From the NCBI RefSeq assembly GCF_003002095.1, contig NZ_PVZC01000005.1, forward strand, positions 186,001-250,000: a DNA stretch of 64,000 nt. The letters are read 5' to 3'. This stretch comes from Allonocardiopsis opalescens. Lineage in GTDB: Bacteria; Actinomycetota; Actinomycetes; Streptosporangiales; Streptosporangiaceae. Under the pieces are notes generated by a model, which saw only the letters and a program-made list of their open reading frames with translations, did no database searches and had not been told where the DNA came from. Every line of letters begins with the position of its first letter. Positions within the stretch are counted from its first letter, which is position 1. A program made the translations under genes and the position numbers. Positions 43,041 through 50,656 of the stretch are shown here, piece by piece.

Positions 43041-44903
43041 GTGCCAGACAAAGACCCCGGTCCCGTCCACCTGACGCCCGCCAACGGCTCGCTCCCCGAC
43101 GACGAAGGCCGGCTGCCCGCGTCGGCCGCTCCCCCGCCCGCCGCCGACGACGACGTGGCCGACATGCTCTACGAGCCGCCGGCGCAGACGGCCGAGCGCA
43201 GGCCGCGCACGGACTGGGCCGTCTTCGGCACCGCGGCCGCCGCGGCCCTCGCCTTCGTGGTCTGGGGCATGTCCAGCGCCGAAAGCCTGGCGGCCGTCTC
43301 CTCGGCCATCCTCGGCTGGCTGGTGCACAACGGCGGCTGGGCCTTCGTGCTGGCCGCGTCGGGCTTCGTGGTCTTCGCGCTGTGGATCGCCTTCAGCCGC
43401 TTCGGCAAGATCCGGTTGGGCCGCGACGACGAGGAGCCGGAGTTCCGCACCTTCTCGTGGATCGCGATGATGTTCGCCACCGGCATGGGCATCGGCCTGA
43501 TGTTCTACGGCGTCAACGAGCCGATCGCGCACTACACCTCCCCGCCGCCCGGCTCCGACGTCTCCACCGAGGCGCTGCGCGTGGAGACGGCGCTGGGCAC
43601 CACCCTGTTCCACTGGGCGCTGCACCCCTGGGCGATCTACGCGGTGGTGGGCCTGGCCATCGCCTACGGCACCTTCCGGCGCGGCCGGCGCCAGCTGATC
43701 AGCTCGGCCTTCGCGCCGCTGTTCGGCGCGAAGAACGTGCGCGGCACGGCCGGGAAGGCCATCGACGTGATGGCGATCTTCGCCACCCTGTTCGGCTCGG
43801 CCACCTCGCTCGGCCTGGGCGCGCTGCAGATCGTCGGCGGCTTCGAGCAGCTGGGCTGGGTGCCCGAGGTGAGCATCCCCGTGCTGGTGACCGTCATCGC
43901 CGTGCTCACGCTCGCCTTCGTCGCCTCGGCGGTGTCGGGGATCGCCCGCGGCATCCAGTGGCTGTCCAACATCAACATGGTGCTGATGGTGGTCTTCCTG
44001 ATCTTCATCTTCGTGGTCGGCCCCTCGATCTTCCTGCTGAACCTGGTGCCAACCACGATCGCCAGCTACCTCAACGAGCTGGTGCCGATGGCGGGGCGCA
44101 CCGAGGCCTTCGGCGGGCAGGAGACGGCCGAATGGCTCGCCACCTGGACCGTCTTCTACTGGGCCTGGTGGATCTCCTGGACGCCCTTCGTCGGCATGTT
44201 CATCGCCCGCATCAGCCGCGGCCGCACCATCCGGCAGTTCGTCGCGGGTTTGCTGCTGGTGCCCAGCCTGGTCAGCCTGATCTGGTTCGTCATCTTCGGC
44301 GGCACCGGCATCAGGCTGGAGCAGGGCGGGGCGAACCTGGGCGCCCTGGCCGACAGCCCCGAGGCGCAGCTGTTCACCATGCTCCAGGCCTTCCCGTGGG
44401 ACGTCGCGGTGAGCGTGCTGGTCATCGTGCTGGTCGCCATCTTCTTCGTCACCGGCGCCGACTCCGCCTCGATCGTGATGGGCACCCTCTCGCAGCGCGG
44501 CAGCATCTCGCCGCAGCGCCCCTTCGTCATCACCTGGGGTGTGCTGATCGGCGCGGTCGCCGCGGTCATGCTGCTGGTCGGCGGCGATACCGCGCTCAGC
44601 GGCCTCCAGCAGATCACGATCATCGTCGCGGCGCCGTTCACCGTGGTGATGGTGCTGCTGTGCGTCGCACTCTACCGCGACCTGCGCAGCGACCCCGTGG
44701 TGCTGCGCGGCGCGAAGGGCTCGGAGGTGGTCGAGGCGGCGGTGATCAGCGGCGCCACCACCTACGGCACCGACTTCCAGCTGGAGGTCTCCCCCGTCGC
44801 GGACGACGCCGACCCCGGTTCGGGCGCCGGCTCGCTGCCCGACGGGCCGCCGCCCGCCGACGGCGGCGCGGACTCTCCGCCGCCCGGGCCCGAGCGGCCC
44901 TGA
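43041..44903 (+). CDS. BCCT-family betaine/choline/carnitine transporter
   Basis: 620-residue transporter with twelve predicted membrane helices (about 60-555). The BCCT signature is present: HWALHPWAIY, AWWISWTPFVGMFIARISRG, and TGADSASIVMG. The long, disordered N-terminus (about 55 residues) and acidic Pro-rich C-tail are probably osmosensing regions. It imports compatible solutes, coupled to Na+ or H+. GTG start; no close Shine-Dalgarno, so a later start is possible. Confidence 0.92.
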   Translation: MPDKDPGPVHLTPANGSLPDDEGRLPASAAPPPAADDDVADMLYEPPAQTAERRPRTDWAVFGTAAAAALAFVVWGMSSAESLAAVSSAILGWLVHNGGWAFVLAASGFVVFALWIAFSRFGKIRLGRDDEEPEFRTFSWIAMMFATGMGIGLMFYGVNEPIAHYTSPPPGSDVSTEALRVETALGTTLFHWALHPWAIYAVVGLAIAYGTFRRGRRQLISSAFAPLFGAKNVRGTAGKAIDVMAIFATLFGSATSLGLGALQIVGGFEQLGWVPEVSIPVLVTVIAVLTLAFVASAVSGIARGIQWLSNINMVLMVVFLIFIFVVGPSIFLLNLVPTTIASYLNELVPMAGRTEAFGGQETAEWLATWTVFYWAWWISWTPFVGMFIARISRGRTIRQFVAGLLLVPSLVSLIWFVIFGGTGIRLEQGGANLGALADSPEAQLFTMLQAFPWDVAVSVLVIVLVAIFFVTGADSASIVMGTLSQRGSISPQRPFVITWGVLIGAVAAVMLLVGGDTALSGLQQITIIVAAPFTVVMVLLCVALYRDLRSDPVVLRGAKGSEVVEAAVISGATTYGTDFQLEVSPVADDADPGSGAGSLPDGPPPADGGADSPPPGPERP

Positions 44904-44912
44904 GCCGCGGCC

Positions 44913-44943
44913 GTCCGCCCGGGCCCGGTGGGCCCGGGCGGAC
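44913..44943 (+). terminator. Intrinsic-type hairpin after BCCT gene
   Basis: Perfect 14-bp stem GTCCGCCCGGGCCC / GGGCCCGGGCGGAC with a 3-nt loop, 9 nt beyond the stop. Confidence 0.75.
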
Positions 44944-45042
44944 CCGCGTCCGGCCGCTTCCGCCGCCGGCAGCGCCCGGTATCGGCGTTTCGTCCCGTCC
45001 AGGTTCGGTAACCCGTGGAGTACCCGACCCAGGAGGAGACAG

Positions 45043-45528
45043 ATGGCCGAGACGCCGTCGCAGTCCGGCACGAACGGCGAGGAGAGCGAGAAGCAGCGCG
45101 TCGACCGCAACTTCGCCGAACTCCTCCAGGCCGCGAGGGTGGCCGTCACCGGCGTCCAGGTCCTGTTCGCCTTCCTGCTCACCGTGCCCTTCTCCGAGCG
45201 CTTCGAGGACGTCACCAGCACCAGCCACTGGCTGTTCTACGTCTCGCTCGTCGGCGCCGCCATCGCCTCGGTCTGCTACATCACCCCCGCCGCCCAGCAC
45301 CGCATCCTGTTCCGCCAGGGCCTCAAGGACCAGCTGGTCCGCCGCTCCAACCACTACGCCATCGCCGGAGGGGCCGCCCTCGCCGTCTCGATGACCGCCG
45401 CCACCCTGCTGGTCACCGACTTCCTGTTCCACAACTGGCTGGCCGTCGCCACCGCCGGAGTCATCGCCCTGTTCGCCGCCTGGGCCTGGTTCGTCCAGCC
45501 CGCCATCGCCCGCCGCAACGGCCGGTAG
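45043..45528 (+). CDS. DUF6328-type membrane protein
   Basis: 161-residue membrane protein with four helices (about 36-52, 63-82, 106-126, 130-150) between hydrophilic ends. Resembles DUF6328 proteins. GGAGGAGACAG precedes the ATG. Function unknown. Confidence 0.8.
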   Translation: MAETPSQSGTNGEESEKQRVDRNFAELLQAARVAVTGVQVLFAFLLTVPFSERFEDVTSTSHWLFYVSLVGAAIASVCYITPAAQHRILFRQGLKDQLVRRSNHYAIAGGAALAVSMTAATLLVTDFLFHNWLAVATAGVIALFAAWAWFVQPAIARRNGR

Positions 45529-45551
45529 CCGCGGCGCCCGGGCCGGACCGC

Positions 45552-47438
45552 TCAGGTGACGGGCGCCGTCCAGGCGGCCCGCCAGGTCTCCGGTCCGACC
45601 ACCCCGTCGACCGCGAGCCCCTTCTCCGCCTGGAACGCGCGGCAGACCCGCTCGGAATCGGGCCCGTACCGCCCGTCGGCGACGATGGTCCAACCCCGGT
45701 CGCGCATCCGCCGCTGCCAGGTGCGGGCCGCGTCGGACTCGCGCACCGGCGGCTGCGACAGGTACACACCGGGCCAGGCGGGGATGCCGTCACCGCCCGG
45801 CTCACCCGGGTCCTCCCCGCCGCCCACCGAGCCGTCCCCCTCGCCTCGGAAGCCGCCGTTCTCGACCAGCGCGTACAGCACGTCGCCCGGGCACTCGGTG
45901 GCGATGAAGTCGCGGTGCCCGCGCACCGCCCCCGCCACCCCGCGGTCCATCAGATAGGCCCGCAGGTCGCGCACCCCCCGCACCTGCTCGTCCGTCGGCC
46001 GCTCGCTGCCGCCGAGCATCAGCGTGACGGAGTACCAGTTCGCGTTCCCCGAGGTCGTCCCCTGCGCCGCCTGGTACCGGTTGAGTCCGCGGCCGGTGAA
46101 GACCTCGCCGTGGCGGCAGGCGGAGAAGCTGTTGCCGGTGAAGTAGACCGTCCCCTTGCGCCGGGCCAGCCAAGTGGCGTTCGGGGTGGTCGGGCACCAG
46201 ATGTGCCCGGCGTAGGTCCGCGTACCGATGGAGAACGCCGACCTCGGGGCGGCGGCCGCCGGCTTCGGAGCGAAGTAGGACTTGCGCCTCAGCTCCACCT
46301 TCCACATGTCGTAGGCGGTCGACGCGGTGGGCGGCCTGCGGCGCAGTGATGTCGCGTAGCCGGCGACCGTGGCGGCGAACTGGAACGCCTCCGCGGCCGA
46401 CCGGTCCTTCCGGCTGAGCGCCCGGGAGTCGTTCGTGCGGTGGTTGTGCCCGCCGCCCAGCAGTGAGACCGCGATGAACAGTTCGAGCTGCGCCTTCGTG
46501 AGGGACAACAGGAACGCATGGCTCGGCACCCGGCCCGGCGCGTGTTCCAGCAGGACCCGGCCGGCGTCGACGGACAGGTGGAACTCGGCCGAGTGGCGGT
46601 TGTGCGCCTCACGCCACCGCGGCGCGCCGTCCGTGCCGGAACCCGTACGGGGGAAGCGGTCGGATGGCGGGCCGAAGAGGACGTGCAGGGCGGCCCGGAT
46701 GCGGTCGGTGTCGGCCGGGTTCCGCACGAGGGGCTGGTAGATCGTCACCCCTGTGCTCGCCTCGCGGCTCCCGCTCTGCGGCTCGATGTGCCCCTCGGTC
46801 CAGAACCAGGCCACCAGTTCGACCAGCGCGTCCGACCACTTCTGCTCGGTCGGGAGATCGGCGCGGGGGGCGGCCAGCGGCACCCTGTCCCGGTACGTGA
46901 GGGTCCCGGTGGTGGCCCATCGGCGTTCCCTGCCCTGGACGCTGAGCGGTGCGGCTCCGGTGGCCGCCCCGGTGCCGTCCGCCTCGTGCCGGCGTTCGGT
47001 TCCGGTCTTCCGGTAGAAGCGCTCCACCGGCCAGCGGTGGTTCGGGGTCGTCAGGGAGGAGTGGCCGGAGCCCTCCATCAGGACCAGTTCGCGCGGCATC
47101 GCGGGGAAGACGTTCACCGCCAGCAGGGGCTGCCACTCCGACATGCCCGTCTCGTGGTCGAGGGTGAGGACGGGGTCCCCCGGCTCGATCTGCCGGAACG
47201 TACGCCACCCGGCGGCGGTGAGGATCTCGGTCTCCTCGTCGACGCAGTACCCCACGTCCGCCCACCCGTTGCCGTTGATGTGGTCGGAGCGGATGCGCTT
47301 CCAGTAGGCGACGCACTCGTCGTGGCCGTCGAGGTCGGTGGCGGGTCCGTTGTAGTGGACGACGAGGCCGGAGCGCGGGTTCGCGTAGTCGGCGCCGGAC
47401 GGGCCCCAGCCGAAGTAGGAACGGGGTCGAAGGATCAC
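45552..47438 (-). CDS. N-acetylmuramoyl-L-alanine amidase (PGRP) with intein and peptidoglycan-binding domain
   Basis: 628-codon gene. Removing residues 65-436 (intein) joins ADVGY to SFSACRHGEVF and gives a normal PGRP-type zinc amidase. Ligands: His in VVHYNG (residue 28), His in GHRDF and Cys in ATECPGD. A peptidoglycan-binding domain lies at the C-terminus (WQRRMRDRGW ... DGVVGPETWRAAW). GTG start with AAAGGGG upstream; the in-frame ATG 60 nt earlier gives an unlikely leader. No signal peptide, so export may be non-classical, or the gene may be an endolysin relic. It cleaves the glycan-peptide amide bond once spliced. Confidence 0.9.
   Translation of the reverse strand: MILRPRSYFGWGPSGADYANPRSGLVVHYNGPATDLDGHDECVAYWKRIRSDHINGNGWADVGYCVDEETEILTAAGWRTFRQIEPGDPVLTLDHETGMSEWQPLLAVNVFPAMPRELVLMEGSGHSSLTTPNHRWPVERFYRKTGTERRHEADGTGAATGAAPLSVQGRERRWATTGTLTYRDRVPLAAPRADLPTEQKWSDALVELVAWFWTEGHIEPQSGSREASTGVTIYQPLVRNPADTDRIRAALHVLFGPPSDRFPRTGSGTDGAPRWREAHNRHSAEFHLSVDAGRVLLEHAPGRVPSHAFLLSLTKAQLELFIAVSLLGGGHNHRTNDSRALSRKDRSAAEAFQFAATVAGYATSLRRRPPTASTAYDMWKVELRRKSYFAPKPAAAAPRSAFSIGTRTYAGHIWCPTTPNATWLARRKGTVYFTGNSFSACRHGEVFTGRGLNRYQAAQGTTSGNANWYSVTLMLGGSERPTDEQVRGVRDLRAYLMDRGVAGAVRGHRDFIATECPGDVLYALVENGGFRGEGDGSVGGGEDPGEPGGDGIPAWPGVYLSQPPVRESDAARTWQRRMRDRGWTIVADGRYGPDSERVCRAFQAEKGLAVDGVVGPETWRAAWTAPVT
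46131..47246 (-). mobile_element. Intein (372 residues) inserted in amidase
   Basis: Starts at Cys (block A CVDEETEILTAAGW), block B has GSGHSSLTTPNHRWPV, block F/G has WCPTTPNATWLARR and GTVYFTGN, followed by Ser as the +1 residue. The penultimate residue is Gly, not His. An internal endonuclease-like region has LVELVAWFWTEGH and LFIAVSLLGGGHNH, resembling LAGLIDADG motifs. The block F/G style resembles inteins in phage terminases. The second LAGLIDADG motif has Gly in place of the catalytic Asp, suggesting weak or lost homing. Confidence 0.9.
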
Positions 47439-47664
47439 CGCAAGCCCCTTTCTGTGGCGGGAGCCGCTGGCGCGCGGGCTCCCGCTGGCATCGTGCACAG
47501 AGGGTGTCGGCTTCGACCATGGGCGTGACGGACCGTTGTGAAACCGTAGCCGTCGCGCTCCGCGCGTCGCCTTGACAACGATGTCAGGCCGGTCGTGCCC
47601 TGAAGGAGGAAGGGCGCGTCCGTCCTGTCCCGTTTCTCACGGCGCCGGCGGTTACGCTGTCCCG

Positions 47665-48513
47665 ATGGGCATGATGATGGCGGTCAGCTTCGAACGCTAC
47701 GGCCGGCTGTACTACCTCGACCCCGGCTCGACCGCCCCCCGCGTCGGCGACAAGGTGCTGGTGCCCACCGAGTCCGGGCCCGAGGTGGCCGAGTGCGTCT
47801 GGGCGCCGCAGTGGGTGAGCGACGACGTCGACGGCTTACCCGTCTGCGCCGGGCTCGCCGGCGACGGCGACCTCGCCCGCGACGAACGCAACCGCGCCCG
47901 CCGGGCCGAGGCCAGGTCCGTGTCCAAGCGGCTCATCCGGCGCCACGGCCTGCCCATGAAGGTGGTCGGCGTCGACTACCTCGACCGCGCCGGCAGCTTC
48001 ACCGTCTTCTTCTCCGCGCCCGACCGGGTCGACTTCCGCGCCCTGGTCCGCGAACTGGCCCGCGCGCTGCACGCCCGCGTCGAACTGCGCCAGGTGGGCC
48101 CGCGCGACGAGGCGCGGCTGCAGGGCGGCATCGGGCCGTGCGGCCGCGACCTGTGCTGCGCCACCTTCCTGCGCGACTTCGAGCCCGTCTCGGTGCGGAT
48201 GGCCAAGGACCAGGACCTTCCCGTCAACCCCATGCGCATCGCGGGCGCGTGCGGGCGGCTGATGTGCTGCCTGAAGTACGAGCACCCGCTCTACCAGGAG
48301 TTCAAGGCCACGGCGCCGCGCACCGGCAGCCGGGTCTCGACCCCCGAGGGCGAGGGCACCGTGGTCGGCCACAAGGTCCCGTCCGACTCGCTGGTGGTGC
48401 GCCTCAACGACGGAGGGCGCCGCTGCGTGTGCTCCAGGGCCGAGGTGTGCGGCCCCCGGCAGTCCTATGAGAAGGCCCACCGGGATCCGGGCGGTGACGG
48501 CGGCACGGAATGA
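47665..48513 (+). CDS. ricT: RicT/PSP1-domain protein
   Basis: 282-residue RicT (PSP1) homologue. Cys-rich motifs GPCGRDLCCATF and GACGRLMCCLKYE are as in iron-sulfur-containing RicT. In Bacillus it works with RicA/RicF in RNA processing; in actinobacteria its role is less clear. Start ATG at MGMMMAVSFER; TACGCT 6 nt upstream suggests a leaderless transcript. Upstream in-frame starts give no family homology. Confidence 0.9.
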   Translation: MGMMMAVSFERYGRLYYLDPGSTAPRVGDKVLVPTESGPEVAECVWAPQWVSDDVDGLPVCAGLAGDGDLARDERNRARRAEARSVSKRLIRRHGLPMKVVGVDYLDRAGSFTVFFSAPDRVDFRALVRELARALHARVELRQVGPRDEARLQGGIGPCGRDLCCATFLRDFEPVSVRMAKDQDLPVNPMRIAGACGRLMCCLKYEHPLYQEFKATAPRTGSRVSTPEGEGTVVGHKVPSDSLVVRLNDGGRRCVCSRAEVCGPRQSYEKAHRDPGGDGGTE

Positions 48514-48651
48514 CGCTCCGCCGCGTCCAATCTTCGGCCGTCCCGCTCCGGCCGGCCCCGTCCCGTCCCGCTGCTTCGTGTCGCTTCCTGCGCTAATGCG
48601 ATGATGCGGGATGATGGCCGAGGTCGTCCGCACGTCGTACGAAGGATTCCG

Positions 48652-50172
48652 ATGCGCCCAGCCGCTCCCGCCGCCGCTCTGCTCGCGCTTGCCATGCTCG
48701 CGGCCTGCAGCTCCGCCAACGGCTCCGAGCCGGAGGCGTCGGCCTCCGACCTGCTGGGCGGCACCCCCGAGCTGGCCGAGTTCTACGGCCAGGAGCTGGC
48801 CTGGGAGGACTGCGGCGACGGCTTCCAGTGCGCCACCTTCGAGGTGCCGATGGACTACGAGGCGCCCGACGGCGACCGCGTCGAGATCGCGGTGAACCGG
48901 CTGCCGGCCGCGGAGCCCTCAGAGCGCATCGGCTCGCTGGTCCTCAACCCCGGCGGCCCCGGTGGCTCCGGCATCGAGTACGCCGCGGCCGCCCGGCTGG
49001 TCACCTCGGCCGGGCTGCAGCAGCGCTTCGACATCGTCGGCTTCGACCCCCGCGGCGTCGGCCAGAGCACCCCGCTGTCGTGCATGTCCGCCGATGAGAT
49101 GGACGAGGTCTTCTTCGAGTCCGACGGCGGCGACGAGATGGCGGAGCTGGAGGCCGACAGCCGCGCCTTCGCCGAGGCCTGCGAGGCCAACGCCGGCCCG
49201 CTGCTCGGCCACGTCGGCACCGACGACGTCGCCCGCGACCTCGACGTGCTGCGCGCCCTGCTCGGCGACGAGCAGCTGAGCTACATGGGCGCCTCCTACG
49301 GCACCTACATCGGCGCCTACTACGCCGAACTCTTCCCCGACCGCGCCCGCGCGCTGGTGCTGGACGGCGCCGTCGACCCCCAGCTGGACGCGCTGGAGGT
49401 CGCCATCGAGCAGGCCGAGGGCTTCGAGACGGCCTTCGACGCCTACGCCGCCACCTGCGTCGTCAAGGACGACTGCCCGCTGGGCACCGGCGTCACGGTG
49501 GAGGAGGCGCGCGCCAACCTCACCGAGCTGGTCGAGAGCGTCGAGGGCGAGGACCTGGAGAACAACAAGGCCGGCGGCGAGCCCATCGACTCCGAGGTCG
49601 TCCTGGAGGGCGTGCTCGCCGCCCTCTACAGCCCCGACAGCTGGACCCAGCTCAACCAGGGCCTGACCGACGTCGCCGAGGAGGGCAACGGCACCCGCAT
49701 GCAGGCCCTGGTCGACGCCCTGTACGAGCGCGAGGACGAGGAGGCGTACACCAACTCCACCTCGATGCTCTACGCCGTGAACTGCCTGGACTACCCCACC
49801 CCGCGCGAGACCGACGCCTTCGAGGAGGCCGCCGAGGAGGCCGAGGAGGCGGCCCCCCTGTTCGGCGCCGACGTGGTGTGGGGCTCGCTGCCCTGCGCCT
49901 ACTGGCCCGTCGAGGGCCCGGCCGAGCCCCCCGTCCTCACCGGCGCGGGCGCCGCCCCCATCCTCGTCGTCGGCACCACCCGCGACTCCGCCACCCCCTA
50001 CGTCTGGGCCGAGGCCCTCGCCGAGCAGCTGGAGTCCGGCGTCCTCCTCACCCGCGACGGCGACGGCCACACCGGCTACATGATGGGCGACAGCTGCATC
50101 GACCAGGTCGTCGACACCTACCTCATCGACCTGGAGGTCCCCTCCGAGAGCACCGTCTGCTGGGGCGGCTGA
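48652..50172 (+). CDS. TAP-like lipoprotein peptidase (alpha/beta hydrolase)
   Basis: 506-residue lipoprotein: lipobox LAMLAAC at the N-terminus. Alpha/beta hydrolase with nucleophile GASYGTYIG, oxyanion VLNPGGPGGSG, acid in TTRDSATPY and His in DGDGHTGYM in the C-terminal TAP domain. Resembles tripeptidyl aminopeptidases of actinomycetes. GAAGGATTCCG precedes the ATG. Confidence 0.93.
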   Translation: MRPAAPAAALLALAMLAACSSANGSEPEASASDLLGGTPELAEFYGQELAWEDCGDGFQCATFEVPMDYEAPDGDRVEIAVNRLPAAEPSERIGSLVLNPGGPGGSGIEYAAAARLVTSAGLQQRFDIVGFDPRGVGQSTPLSCMSADEMDEVFFESDGGDEMAELEADSRAFAEACEANAGPLLGHVGTDDVARDLDVLRALLGDEQLSYMGASYGTYIGAYYAELFPDRARALVLDGAVDPQLDALEVAIEQAEGFETAFDAYAATCVVKDDCPLGTGVTVEEARANLTELVESVEGEDLENNKAGGEPIDSEVVLEGVLAALYSPDSWTQLNQGLTDVAEEGNGTRMQALVDALYEREDEEAYTNSTSMLYAVNCLDYPTPRETDAFEEAAEEAEEAAPLFGADVVWGSLPCAYWPVEGPAEPPVLTGAGAAPILVVGTTRDSATPYVWAEALAEQLESGVLLTRDGDGHTGYMMGDSCIDQVVDTYLIDLEVPSESTVCWGG

Positions 50173-50296
50173 CCCGCCGGCCACCAGGGCGGCCGACCCG
50201 CCCGCCCCGCAATCCGGATGCGCCCGAACCCCCGATCCACTAGGGTCCGAGCGTATGCCCGCTGCGCTAGACTCATAGAGCCTCGCGGCCCGTCCG

Positions 50297-50381
50297 CGAG
50301 CACCCGCCGCCTTAGCTCAGTCGGCCAGAGCGACGCACTCGTAATGCGTAGGTCAAGGGTTCGATTCCCTTAGGCGGCTCC
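50297..50381 (+). repeat. Left 85-bp direct repeat (att-like)
   Basis: Starts CGAGCACCCGCCGCC and ends GGCGGCTCC; identical base for base to 61784-61868. Contains tRNA-Thr. Confidence 0.9.
50306..50379 (+). tRNA. tRNA-Thr (anticodon CGU)
   Basis: 74-nt cloverleaf: acceptor GCCGCCT pairs AGGCGGC, D arm AGCTCAGTCGG, anticodon stem ACGCA/TGCGT with CTCGTAA loop (anticodon CGT), T arm AGGGTTCGATTCCCT. No encoded CCA. Confidence 0.97.
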
Positions 50382-50383
50382 GC

Positions 50384-50420
50384 AAAGCCCCGGGTCAGAT
50401 GGCATCTGACCCGGGGCTTT
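50384..50420 (+). terminator. Strong intrinsic terminator after tRNA-Thr
   Basis: Perfect 17-bp stem (AAAGCCCCGGGTCAGAT and its complement) with a 3-nt loop, ending in TTT. 5 nt after the tRNA. Confidence 0.9.
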
Positions 50421-50656
50421 GATGTACCTACGCCTTGCAGGCTCAGCAGGTGCGACCTTGTGAAGCCACGTGTGGGAGCGAGGCGTGAGCGGAGGTGCAC
50501 TTGATCGTGCGCTCGTCTTCGTGAAGCGTCTTCCAGCACCTATCGCCAAAACCATGTAGCGGAAGGCTTTATAGGGCTGCAATCCTCATACGAGGCTGGC
50601 ACGCTCTGTTTCGATAGTCTGAGCAGTTCTGTCGGGAGCGGTCGTTGGGAGAGCGG

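Noticed and set aside
42894-45221. 775-codon minus-strand frame opposite the BCCT transporter
   Set aside because: His/Asp/Gly-rich shadow translation; the plus strand encodes a clear 12-helix transporter.
45552-47438. Prophage interpretation of the amidase region
   Set aside because: Amidase and phage-style intein hint at phage origin, but there are no capsid, terminase, portal or integrase genes nearby.
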